Positions 26,217 through 33,993 of a stretch of DNA of 64,000 nucleotides are shown here, piece by piece. The translations under genes and the position numbers were made by a program. The stretch's first letter is position 1. Each line of letters starts with the position of its first letter. The DNA is from Bradyrhizobium pachyrhizi. Its GTDB lineage: Bacteria; Pseudomonadota; Alphaproteobacteria; Rhizobiales; Xanthobacteraceae. The notes beneath the pieces were generated by a model. It did not search any database. It was not told where the DNA came from and worked only from the letters and a program-made list of their open reading frames with translations. Location of the stretch: contig NZ_LFIQ01000105.1 in NCBI RefSeq assembly GCF_001189245.1, positions 117,683-181,682 on the forward strand. Direction: 5' to 3'.

Positions 26217-27908
26217 CTAGGTCATCATCATCACCAGCACCATGCCCCAGATCGTCAGCAGCGTGTTTCCGACCGCGTAGGTGACGGTATAGCCAAGGCC
26301 GGGAATCTGACTTTTGGCGCGGTCGTTGATCATGCCCAGCGAGGCGGTCGTGGTACGCGCGCCGGAGCAGCATCCGAGCAGGATCGCGTCGTGGAAGCGG
26401 AACACGTATTTGCCGACAAACATCGCCAGGATCAACGGCACGGTAGTCACGACGACGCCCCAGAGGAACAGGCTGAAGCCGAGCTTCTGCAAGCCGGCGA
26501 CAAATCCCGGGCCCGAGGAGATTCCGACGATGGCAATGAAGACGTTCAGGCCGACCGAGTTCATGAACCACACCGTGGGTGACGGGATTCGGCCGAAGGT
26601 CGGATGCACGGATCGGAGCCAGCCGAAGAACAGGCCGGAGATCAGCGCGCCGCCGGAGGTGGACAGCGTGAGCGGCACGCTTCCGATCTTGTAGACGAAA
26701 GCGCCGACCAGGGCGCCGATCGCAATGGCCGCCCCGATGAAGGCGACGTCGGCGACGTCGGTTGCGCGGTCGGGCCGGCCCAGCAGCTTTGTGGTGGCGG
26801 CGACATCGGATGTGCGGCCCACCAGCGTGAGGATGTCGCCCCGATTGATCTTGGTGTTCGGCAGGATCGGAATCTCGACCGCGATCGCGCCCCGGGCGAT
26901 CTTGCGCAGAAATACGCCGCGAGCGCCCGGTTCCTTCGCCAGTTGCTCCAGCGTCTTGCCGTCGACGTCCTTGCTGGTGACGTAGACATCGACGCCTTCG
27001 ATCGGCACTGCCAGCAGTTCGCGATCGTCAACCTCCTCGGCCTGCTCGCCGATCAGCTGCACCAGCACATCGCGGCGCCCGGCGACGGCGACGACATCGC
27101 CGGCATGAATCACAGTGTCCGAAGTTGCCTCCACGACCTTGCCGGCTTGCCGGAGCCTAAGGACGAAGATGCGATGATCGGGAAGCAGCGCCTCGGCCTG
27201 CCCGACCGTCTTGCCGGCGACGGGTCCGCGCTCATGAACGCGATAGGCGCGCACATCGAACTGGTGCCAGGCCGTCCCCGGGCCGCCCAGCTGCTTCTTG
27301 CCGCCATGCTCCTCCTCGTATTTCTTGCACGCGGCTTCGAGATCGATCCCGAGCAGCGCCGGTCCGAGCAGCGCCAGCACGATCGCCGACCCAACCGTGC
27401 CGAAAATATAGGTCACGGCATAAGCGACCGGCATGGCATCGAGCAGCTTCTTGGCTTCGTCGGCGGGCAGACCAAGGCGATTGATGGCGTCGGTCGCGAG
27501 CCCCATCGACGCGGAAATCGTCTGTGAGCCGGCATAGAGCCCGATGGCCGATCCGACGTCGTAACCGGCGAGCTTGGCGCCGAGATACGCAGACAGCAGG
27601 CAGAAGACACAGACCACCGCCGCGAAAACCGCCTGCGGGACGCCGTCCTGCGCGATGCCGCGCACGAATTGCGGTCCGACACCGTAACCGATTGCAAACA
27701 GGAACATCAGAAAGAAGAACGGCTTCAGCGGCCCTGATATGGTGATCCCGATCTGGCCGATGATGACAGCGGCGATCAGCGTCGCGGTGACCGCGCCCAG
27801 ACCAAGGCCCTTATAGGTGAAGGATCCGAAATAGTAGCCCAGGGCCAGCGAGAGGAAGATCGCAATTTCGGGATAGGTGCGGAGCGTCTGGAAGAGCCAA
27901 TCGATCAT
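26217..27908 (-). CDS. aspT: AspT-family aspartate:alanine antiporter, first copy
   Basis: This 563-residue paralogue of the next gene has the same layout: N-terminal helices, two RCK_C-like domains ([21 protein letters not shown] and [21 protein letters not shown]) and C-terminal helices. Membrane motifs such as [12 protein letters not shown] match its partner. The near-identical length and tandem placement suggest either a heteromer or two isoforms of different affinity. The ATG at 27908 starts a divergent unit opposite aspD. A FixK-type box at 28032-28045 lies about 124 bases upstream. Confidence 0.9.
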   Translation of the reverse strand: MIDWLFQTLRTYPEIAIFLSLALGYYFGSFTYKGLGLGAVTATLIAAVIIGQIGITISGPLKPFFFLMFLFAIGYGVGPQFVRGIAQDGVPQAVFAAVVCVFCLLSAYLGAKLAGYDVGSAIGLYAGSQTISASMGLATDAINRLGLPADEAKKLLDAMPVAYAVTYIFGTVGSAIVLALLGPALLGIDLEAACKKYEEEHGGKKQLGGPGTAWHQFDVRAYRVHERGPVAGKTVGQAEALLPDHRIFVLRLRQAGKVVEATSDTVIHAGDVVAVAGRRDVLVQLIGEQAEEVDDRELLAVPIEGVDVYVTSKDVDGKTLEQLAKEPGARGVFLRKIARGAIAVEIPILPNTKINRGDILTLVGRTSDVAATTKLLGRPDRATDVADVAFIGAAIAIGALVGAFVYKIGSVPLTLSTSGGALISGLFFGWLRSVHPTFGRIPSPTVWFMNSVGLNVFIAIVGISSGPGFVAGLQKLGFSLFLWGVVVTTVPLILAMFVGKYVFRFHDAILLGCCSGARTTTASLGMINDRAKSQIPGLGYTVTYAVGNTLLTIWGMVLVMMMT

Positions 27909-28031
27909 GATGTCACCCGTTCATGCTGTCCCCGGGCCTCGGCGTGCGCCCGCTTCGATCTCGTGCAGGGGTGCCGAAAAGGGCGAGCAACCGTATCGGT
28001 CGACATCAGACGGCGGTTGGCGAGCAGGATG

Positions 28032-28045
28032 TTGATCTATGTCAA
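28032..28045 (-). promoter_or_regulatory. FNR/FixK-type box (aspT side)
   Basis: TTGATCTATGTCAA fits TTGA-N6-TCAA. It is centred about 130 bases before the aspT ATG. Confidence 0.7.
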
Positions 28046-28158
28046 CCGCAGCTGCGGGAACCTTGCGATTTCACTATCTTGCCGACACTACGCACGTGCC
28101 GCGCACTCGCATCGTGAGCGACTATCCGTCGCAGCATCGCATCGCCTGCGCGTGAACG

Positions 28159-28172
28159 TTGACATAGATCAA
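28159..28172 (+). promoter_or_regulatory. FNR/FixK-type box (aspD side)
   Basis: TTGACATAGATCAA is the exact reverse complement of the box at 28032-28045. It is centred about 105 bases before the aspD ATG. Confidence 0.72.
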
Positions 28173-28270
28173 GGCTCACAACCGGTCGCCGATCATGCTG
28201 CGCGCGATTGCGCAGACAACAGAGGCTGTCGCCTCCATTCCAACAGCATGCATCGCCCCGGGAGTGTCAA

Positions 28271-29896
28271 ATGGCCGATCTTCTGACCCTGAAGAAATTC
28301 GAGGCGCTGAGCCCCTTCGAGATCAAGGACGAGCTGATCAACCTCGCCAAGAGCAATTCGAAGCGGAGCCAGATGCCGTTCCTGAACGCCGGGCGAGGCA
28401 ATCCCAACTGGGTGGCGACGACGCCGCGCGAAGCCTTCTTCCTGCTGGGACAGTTCGCCATCACCGAGAGCAAGCGGGTGATGGAGCACCCGGCGGGCAT
28501 CGGCGGCATGCCCCAGGCAAACGGCATTGCCGGGCGGTTCGAGGCCTGGCTCAAGCAGCACAAGGACATGCCGGGCGCGAGCTTCCTGACCGAGATGCTG
28601 CCCTTTGCGGTCAAGAAATTCGGCTTCAACCCCGACGCCTTCGTCCACGAGCTGGTCGATTCGATCATCGGTGACAATTACCCGGTGCCGGACCGCATGC
28701 TGGTGCACAACGAAAAGATCGTGCACGAATACCTGATGTGGGCGGTTTGCGGCGAGCCCCGGCCGGCCGGGAAATTCGACATCTATGCGGTCGAGGGCGG
28801 CACGGCGGCGATGTGCTACCTCTTCAAGTCGTTGAAGGCCAACCGGCTGCTGGTGCCGGGCGATACGATCGCGCTGGCGACGCCGATTTTCACGCCCTAC
28901 ATCGAGATGACGCACCTAGAAGACTACGACCTGAAGGTCGTTCAGATCAGGGCTCCGCAGGAAAACAAGTTCCAGTTCACCGACGAGGAAATCAAGAAAC
29001 TGGAGGATCCGAAGATCAAGGCCTTCTTCGTCGTCAATCCGTCCAACCCTCCGGGGATGGCGTTGAGCAAGGAAACGGTTGCCAAGCTGGCCAATCTGGT
29101 CAAGACCAAGCGCCCCGACCTGATGATCCTCACCGACGACGTCTACGGCACCTTCGTGCACGGGTTCCGTTCGCTGCTCGGCGAACTCCCGCACAACACC
29201 ATCGGCGTCTACTCCTATTCGAAGTATTTCGGTTGCACGGGATGGCGGCTCGGGGCCATCGCCATCAACGAGGACAACATCTTCGACAAGATGATCGCCA
29301 GGCTCCCGAACGAGGCCGTGAAGGCACTCGACAAGCGCTACGGGCCGCTCACGCTCGAACCACGCAAGCTCAAGCTGATCGACCGCATCGTCGCCGACAG
29401 CCGCGACGTGGCGCTCAATCACACCGCGGGCCTGTCATTGCCGCAGCAGGTGATGATGAGCCTGTTCTCGCTCGCCGAGATGATGGACGTGAACAAGGCC
29501 TATCAGGCGGCCTGCATGGAGATCGTCAACAAGCGCCTGTGGTCGATGCTCGACGGCCTCGGGCTGGCCGACAAGCTGAGCCCGAATCCGAACTACGATG
29601 CCTACTACGCCCTGATCGATTTCGAGTTCTGGGCCCGGAAGAACATCGGCGACGATGCGGTTGAATACCTGAAGAAGAACGTCCATCCGCTGGACCTGGC
29701 GTTCAGGCTGGCCGAAGCCCACGGGATCGTGCTGTTGAACGGCGGCGGTTTCGATGCGCCCGAATGGTCGCTTCGCGTGTCGCTCGCGAACCTGCCCGAC
29801 GATGTCTATGACGATATCGGGCGCGGCGTTCGGACCATCGCCAGAGGCTATCGCGACGCCTACGAGGCAGCGAAGGGCGGAGCCGCAAAGCGCTGA
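28271..29896 (+). CDS. aspD: Aspartate 4-decarboxylase
   Basis: This 541-residue fold-type I PLP enzyme converts L-aspartate to L-alanine and CO2, consuming a proton. The PLP lysine lies in SYSKYFGCTGWRLG (about K318). NPSNPPGMALS and DDVYGTF are the aminotransferase-like cofactor motifs, and the long C-terminal region is characteristic of AspD. The ATG at 28271 follows GGAGTG; the upstream open frame is not conserved-looking. The divergent AspT genes complete the Asp/Ala cycle. A FixK-type box upstream predicts induction under low oxygen or a related signal. Confidence 0.96.
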   Translation: MADLLTLKKFEALSPFEIKDELINLAKSNSKRSQMPFLNAGRGNPNWVATTPREAFFLLGQFAITESKRVMEHPAGIGGMPQANGIAGRFEAWLKQHKDMPGASFLTEMLPFAVKKFGFNPDAFVHELVDSIIGDNYPVPDRMLVHNEKIVHEYLMWAVCGEPRPAGKFDIYAVEGGTAAMCYLFKSLKANRLLVPGDTIALATPIFTPYIEMTHLEDYDLKVVQIRAPQENKFQFTDEEIKKLEDPKIKAFFVVNPSNPPGMALSKETVAKLANLVKTKRPDLMILTDDVYGTFVHGFRSLLGELPHNTIGVYSYSKYFGCTGWRLGAIAINEDNIFDKMIARLPNEAVKALDKRYGPLTLEPRKLKLIDRIVADSRDVALNHTAGLSLPQQVMMSLFSLAEMMDVNKAYQAACMEIVNKRLWSMLDGLGLADKLSPNPNYDAYYALIDFEFWARKNIGDDAVEYLKKNVHPLDLAFRLAEAHGIVLLNGGGFDAPEWSLRVSLANLPDDVYDDIGRGVRTIARGYRDAYEAAKGGAAKR

Positions 29897-29952
29897 CGGC
29901 GGTGCCTGCCGCGCATCGAGCGTTTGGATCGGTAGCGCCAAAGCTAAGGGAA

Positions 29953-29979
29953 AGGCCCCGGCAGAAAATGCCGGGGCCT
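29953..29979 (+). terminator. Terminator hairpin after aspD
   Basis: AGGCCCCGGCA and TGCCGGGGCCT form a perfect 11-bp stem around GAAAA, 57 bases past the aspD stop and just before the convergent porin gene. It can serve both strands. Confidence 0.8.
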
Positions 29980-30001
29980 AAATTACATCCATCCAGGACG
30001 A

Positions 30002-30739
30002 TCAGTATCTCGCGACGACCGGCCCGCCGAACCGATAGTTCAGGCGTATCGTCAGCAGATCCACGTCCTGTCCGATCCGGTTGGCGGCGCCGGCCACGAT
30101 GGGATTGACCACCGAGAACGTGTTGTTGGCATCGCCCATGAAGAGACGGTCGTATTCGAGCCCGACGGACCAGTTCGGAGTGAAGCCGTATTCGAAGCCC
30201 ACGCCGATCGTGCCGCCCCAACGGGTCGACGTTGCCGACGCCACCCCGATTCCGCCGACCGTGGTCCAGATGTCATAGCGATTGCTGGTGACCGCTGCAC
30301 CGCCCTTCACGTAGAACAGCGCGGCATCCCAGGCCCAGCCGAGTTGGCCGGTGAAAAGGCCCAGTCCGTCGGTCTTCGTTGTCGTCGAGAACCTCGGATC
30401 GATCAGGCTGAGGCGCGAGCTCTTCAGGTCCGCCCAATCACCCTGTCCTTCCAGGCCGAAGACGAACTGGCCGGCCTGCCAGCGATAGCCGAGCTGTCCG
30501 CCGAAAACGCCACCAGAGCGTGAGCTGCATCCGTCGGCCACGACACCACCGACGGCAGGGATGAAGTCCCAGCAGGTGCGGCTCTCGCCCCAACCGCCGT
30601 TCGCACCGATATAGAAGCCGGTCCAGTTGTAGACCGGCGGAGGGACCGGCACAGGCGCCGCCTTGACGGCCATGTCAGCCGACAACGCCGGCGTGGCCAT
30701 GCCGATAATCGCGGCGACAGAAAGCAAAAATCTCTTCAT
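30002..30739 (-). CDS. Outer-membrane beta-barrel protein (Omp25/porin family)
   Basis: This 245-residue secreted protein has a clear signal peptide (MKRFLLSVAAIIGMATPALSA) and a proline linker PVPVPPPVYNWTGFYIGANGGWG, the hallmark opening of rhizobial Omp25-like eight-stranded barrels. Alternating strands follow, and the protein ends in an aromatic residue (VVARY) as barrel proteins do. It probably serves envelope structure rather than specific transport. It is convergent with aspD across a strong hairpin. Confidence 0.92.
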   Translation of the reverse strand: MKRFLLSVAAIIGMATPALSADMAVKAAPVPVPPPVYNWTGFYIGANGGWGESRTCWDFIPAVGGVVADGCSSRSGGVFGGQLGYRWQAGQFVFGLEGQGDWADLKSSRLSLIDPRFSTTTKTDGLGLFTGQLGWAWDAALFYVKGGAAVTSNRYDIWTTVGGIGVASATSTRWGGTIGVGFEYGFTPNWSVGLEYDRLFMGDANNTFSVVNPIVAGAANRIGQDVDLLTIRLNYRFGGPVVARY

Positions 30740-30944
30740 GGAATGATCTCCGGGTCTCTTCGCGTTAATCGAGAAAAGCAGTCCTTGCGTTCGCCCAATC
30801 GGGGCAGTGGTCGAAGCCTAGATGTGAGTCACGAAAAGCCACGTGCCAAAATGGCAACACTCAAGGGGCAAACGAACAGCGTGCTCGGGCTCCGCGTTCA
30901 ACTTCGGTGCAGCACGAAGCTCGCTCTGCCGAAGAGGAGCCGGC

Positions 30945-31175
30945 TCACTGTTCGACGAGCCAATCGGCAATGTTCTGCGAGGGGATCAATTGCCTGGGGA
31001 GGTGCGGATTGATGGTGCCGGCAAACACGACCAGCCCTTCGTCCAGTTTTGACCGTGCGAACGCCTTGGCTTCCGATTCGCTGGCAAATGTCCTGGTCTC
31101 GCGAGGACTGCGCGCCCTTCGAGCCAGCAGACCACGTCGGCGAATTTCATAAGTGACATACCAGATGGCCGACAC
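30945..31175 (-). CDS. Small hypothetical protein, 76 aa
   Basis: This short basic protein (GTG start; VSAIWYVTYEIRRRGLL) ends in a segment with RTFASESEAKAFARSKLDEG that resembles a small rhizobial family with an alpha-beta fold and no known role. No signal peptide is seen. A FixK-type box, TTGACCTTGGTCAA (31236-31249), is centred 67 bases before the start, at a distance suited to activation, which supports the GTG at 31175 and the gene's reality. Confidence 0.65.
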   Translation of the reverse strand: MSAIWYVTYEIRRRGLLARRARSPRETRTFASESEAKAFARSKLDEGLVVFAGTINPHLPRQLIPSQNIADWLVEQ

Positions 31176-31235
31176 CGCGACACCGGGCGAGAGCGAACAG
31201 CCCTAGCAACACACCATCCGGCCAGCGGCCGCGCC

Positions 31236-31249
31236 TTGACCTTGGTCAA
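31236..31249 (-). promoter_or_regulatory. FNR/FixK-type box
   Basis: TTGACCTTGGTCAA is a perfect TTGAC-N4-GTCAA palindrome core. It is centred 67 bases before the GTG at 31175, so a start 41 bases downstream leaves a leader of about 26 bases. Confidence 0.72.
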
Positions 31250-31412
31250 GGGCCCGGACCGTAAAAATACGGGCACCGCGGTCCGAAGCAGTTCGATCAG
31301 AAGCGCGAGTGAACCGCGACGAGCCTGCCGACCGTTGGCACCGCCGGCTTCACCTCCGACCCGGGAAGAACGAGGATGCCGTCCGCTGCCTGCGCGTTCG
31401 CAACAACGATGA

Positions 31413-31706
31413 TCAGCGCCAGTTCTTTTGCATCGCATTCATTACGGTGTCTGTCTTGTGCGACTTGCAGTACTTGCCGATGACCTTGCCGTTTCGCTCG
31501 ACGTAGCGAAAATCGACGACAGTCAGGTTCTTCGATGCGCTGAAATAGCCCGACATCCAGGAGCTGACCAGCATTTGTCGTTCCTGATCCGACTCCAGCA
31601 ATTGCTTGCAGGTAATGAGGGACAGATCGACGACGACCTGCGCTTTGGCCACGACGCTCGTGGCGAGGAGTGCAACGGTCGCAATTGCAAGAATCGATGG
31701 TTTCAT
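31413..31706 (-). CDS. HdeA/HdeB-like periplasmic protein, copy 2
   Basis: This 97-residue secreted protein has a signal peptide (MKPSILAIATVALLATSVVAKA) and the HdeA/B pattern: Cys in LSLITCKQLL, the WMSGYFSA core and a second Cys in KYCKSHK able to form one disulfide. HdeA/B are acid-activated periplasmic chaperones. It lies 23 bases after a paralogue and downstream of a universal stress gene. The ATG at 31706 is chosen for the signal peptide. Confidence 0.85.
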   Translation of the reverse strand: MKPSILAIATVALLATSVVAKAQVVVDLSLITCKQLLESDQERQMLVSSWMSGYFSASKNLTVVDFRYVERNGKVIGKYCKSHKTDTVMNAMQKNWR

Positions 31707-31729
31707 TGTTATCTTCCAACCCTGTTTGA

Positions 31730-32026
31730 TCACTGGCCGGCCGTAGAGCGCTCAAGACCGGCCATCACGGTCTGAGTGGGATTGGTCGCGCACCACGCCT
31801 TCACGCTTGCGACATTCCGTGCATACGCGTTGAGATCGACGAAGACGTATCCCTTCTTTTGATTGAACCAGCCACTCATCCAGGCAGAAAACACGGACGA
31901 ATCGCCCGGGGACATGGCGAGGTATTGCGAGCAAGTTATCCGCGCCATATCGATGCTCGTCTGCGCTTGCAGCGGGCCCGACAACGCCGCACCGGCAAGA
32001 GCCAGGCATACAGTGATTTTGTTCAT
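31730..32026 (-). CDS. HdeA/HdeB-like periplasmic protein, copy 1
   Basis: This 98-residue secreted protein has a signal peptide (MNKITVCLALAGAALSGPLQA), Cys in MARITCSQYLAM, WMSGWFNQKKGYVFVDL and Cys in KAWCATNPTQTV. It shares the HdeA/B layout with the next gene. Family members protect periplasmic proteins at low pH. It starts 54 bases after the universal stress gene, so the three are probably one operon under the FixK-type box at 32587-32600. Confidence 0.87.
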   Translation of the reverse strand: MNKITVCLALAGAALSGPLQAQTSIDMARITCSQYLAMSPGDSSVFSAWMSGWFNQKKGYVFVDLNAYARNVASVKAWCATNPTQTVMAGLERSTAGQ

Positions 32027-32080
32027 TTCGATTTCTCCCAAGCTCCGTGCACAGTGATTTCTATCCAGCAATCTGCGCCC

Positions 32081-32509
32081 TCACTGACAGACAAGGACCG
32101 GAGTCTTCGCTTGCGTCAGCACCTTGTTTGTCACACTGCCGATGAGGAGCTTGGAGAGCCCGCTGCGCCCGTGCGATGACATAACGATGAGATCGCAGCC
32201 CTTATCCTCGGCTGCTGCGATGATGGCTTGATGGGGGTGCCCGCTCTCGACCTGGCTTGTCTCGCAGGGAACGCCGGCCTCCCTGGCCGCGTGTGCGGCG
32301 CGATCCAGCGCGCTCGTGGCCTCTTCCTTGCGTATCTCGGCAAATCTCGCGAGCAAATCACGGTACCGCCCTCCTATTTCCGAGAGCGGCTCAACAACGA
32401 AGATGACCGATACTTTGGCTCCGAGAGATTTCGCCAGCGCCAATCCCTGCTTCACCCCTTGCTCCGCCAGTTCCGACCCATCTGTCGGAATGAGAATGTG
32501 CCGGTACAT
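32081..32509 (-). CDS. Universal stress protein (UspA family)
   Basis: This 142-residue single-domain Usp protein runs from MYRHILIPTDGSELAEQGV to the nucleotide loop VMSSHGRSGLSKLLIGSVTNKVL (G-x2-G-x9-GS/T type), so it probably binds ATP. Such proteins accumulate on oxygen limitation and other stresses. A FixK-type box is centred 84 bases upstream. It heads an operon with two HdeA/B-like genes. Confidence 0.95.
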   Translation of the reverse strand: MYRHILIPTDGSELAEQGVKQGLALAKSLGAKVSVIFVVEPLSEIGGRYRDLLARFAEIRKEEATSALDRAAHAAREAGVPCETSQVESGHPHQAIIAAAEDKGCDLIVMSSHGRSGLSKLLIGSVTNKVLTQAKTPVLVCQ

Positions 32510-32586
32510 GCCTTCACCTCCCGGTTATCTGGATGACGTATCGCCGCCCGCCAAATGCAGGCTGAACCTGAGCCTCGGACCTGGCC

Positions 32587-32600
32587 TTGAGATAGATCAA
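32587..32600 (-). promoter_or_regulatory. FNR/FixK-type box for usp-hde operon
   Basis: TTGAGATAGATCAA is centred 84 bases before the usp ATG, which would place transcription about 43 bases before it. Confidence 0.7.
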
Positions 32601-32608
32601 TCCATCGC

Positions 32609-33043
32609 TCAGCGCAGCGAGATCGTAAGCCCGCCCAGATTGGCGGCAAATTCCAGCCCTGCCTTCGGTCCCTTGAGCGCCAGCACCACCCCGTGTTCAT
32701 TTCGCAGGCTCACCCCGCCCACGCCCCCAGCCCATGCGCCGCCTGCTCCGACCAGCGCGTAGCTGCCGGCGAAATCGTTGACGTCCCTGATGCCTGAGGC
32801 GGTGCCCTCCAGCCAGGTCACCGACGCACCGGCAGTCACGCCGAGGCTGAAGCCGGACGCGATGAACCGATAGTGCCGCCCGCGGTAGGTCAACGTGCCG
32901 CTGCCGCCGCCGCCGCCCACGACGAGCGCGGCCTTCACGAACTTGACCTGAACGTGGCCGACGGCCTGCGCGAAGCATGGCGCGACCGCCAGGACCGTCG
33001 CCGCAAGCGCCAGTATGACGGAACGGATCATGGATCGCGTCAC
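32609..33043 (-). CDS. EipA/DUF1134-like secreted protein, copy 1
   Basis: This 144-residue exported protein starts with a GTG behind GGAGGGG; an ATG four codons on is possible. After the signal peptide (MIRSVILALAATVLAVAPCFA) come Gly-rich beta segments: VVGGGGGSGTLTYRGRHYRF and FAGSYALVGAGGAWAGGVGG. The pattern resembles DUF1134/EipA envelope-integrity proteins. A paralogue with the same layout lies at 40796-41233. It is 17 bases after the DUF2950 gene, so in the same operon. Confidence 0.72.
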   Translation of the reverse strand: MTRSMIRSVILALAATVLAVAPCFAQAVGHVQVKFVKAALVVGGGGGSGTLTYRGRHYRFIASGFSLGVTAGASVTWLEGTASGIRDVNDFAGSYALVGAGGAWAGGVGGVSLRNEHGVVLALKGPKAGLEFAANLGGLTISLR

Positions 33044-33060
33044 TGCAGTCCCCTCCTCGC

Positions 33061-33993
33061 TCAGGGATTTGTCGGATCCGCTTTCTTCCAGGTCTGATCC
33101 GGATCGAAAACGATCATGCGCTTGGCGAGGAAATCGGTGCGTGAGCCGAGATCCTTCTGATAGACCGTGCCTGCGTGGTTGACCAGGAAGGTCATGACGC
33201 CGGAATTGCCGTATTCGGCGGGATAGGCGACCAGCGCGAATCCACCGATCATCTTGCCCTTCACGACATAGTTCAGCGCGCCGCCCGGAGCGTCGGAGCC
33301 CTGTGCCTTCAGGATCCGATAGTAGTAGCCGTGGTACGGCATGCTCTGCTCGCCGACCTTGTAGCCTTCCGCGGCGGCCTGGGCGGCCAGCTCGCCAAGC
33401 GGGCTTGGATACTTGTCGTCGCGCCAGAACAACCCGTCCGTCTTGCCCGGCCTGCTGACGATGCGCTGGGCATAGGCGCCCACACCCTCGCCGCGATCCT
33501 TCTCTGCGTATTCGTTCTGTGCGTCGACATAGGCAAGACAGGTCTGGATCGCGGCCAGCTCGTTGCGGCCGATCCTGCGGTAGAGGATTTCGCGACGTCC
33601 CGCGGCGGCGTCGAAACTCCAGCCGTCATTGTTGTTGACGAGCGGGATCGGGAACGGGAAATCGTCCCTCCCCAGAATCAAGATGGCTTTCTTGTTGCCG
33701 TCAGCCTTGATCGAATGCTTGGCGTCGTAGGCAGAAAGAAAGCTCTCTCGCGCATTGGCGTCGGCGACATCGTCGCCCGACTCGATGATATCGGCGGCAT
33801 CGCGGCCCAGCACCTTCAGCATCGCCCGACTGGTGCCGGTCTTGACCGCGGTTGCCAAGGCAGACGCCGCGTCTTCCGGATTGGGGAAGCCTTGCTGCGC
33901 GCGTGCAGGAGACAGCAGCAAGGCGAGTGCTGTTGCCGCGGCCACGCCGATCGAGGCGATACGATCCAGTCGCGAGTATGAGGGGCCTGTCAT
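33061..33993 (-). CDS. DUF2950 secreted protein
   Basis: This 310-residue exported protein matches the DUF2950 family: NPEDAASALATAVKTG near the N-terminus, LVNNNDGWSFDAAAGRREILYRRIGRNELAAIQTC in the middle and a long C-terminal region with YHGYYYRILKAQG. DUF2950 genes are commonly next to DUF3300 genes, as here, and the pair overlaps by four bases (ATGA). The molecular role is unknown; the envelope location is inferred from the signal peptide. Confidence 0.9.
   Translation of the reverse strand: MTGPSYSRLDRIASIGVAAATALALLLSPARAQQGFPNPEDAASALATAVKTGTSRAMLKVLGRDAADIIESGDDVADANARESFLSAYDAKHSIKADGNKKAILILGRDDFPFPIPLVNNNDGWSFDAAAGRREILYRRIGRNELAAIQTCLAYVDAQNEYAEKDRGEGVGAYAQRIVSRPGKTDGLFWRDDKYPSPLGELAAQAAAEGYKVGEQSMPYHGYYYRILKAQGSDAPGGALNYVVKGKMIGGFALVAYPAEYGNSGVMTFLVNHAGTVYQKDLGSRTDFLAKRMIVFDPDQTWKKADPTNP

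Larger units (their letters stand above)
27909..28270. other. Divergent aspT/aspD control region
   Basis: This 362-base non-coding stretch holds two FixK/FNR-type boxes that are exact reverse complements of each other, one nearer each operon. I saw no small gene in it. Confidence 0.6.
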
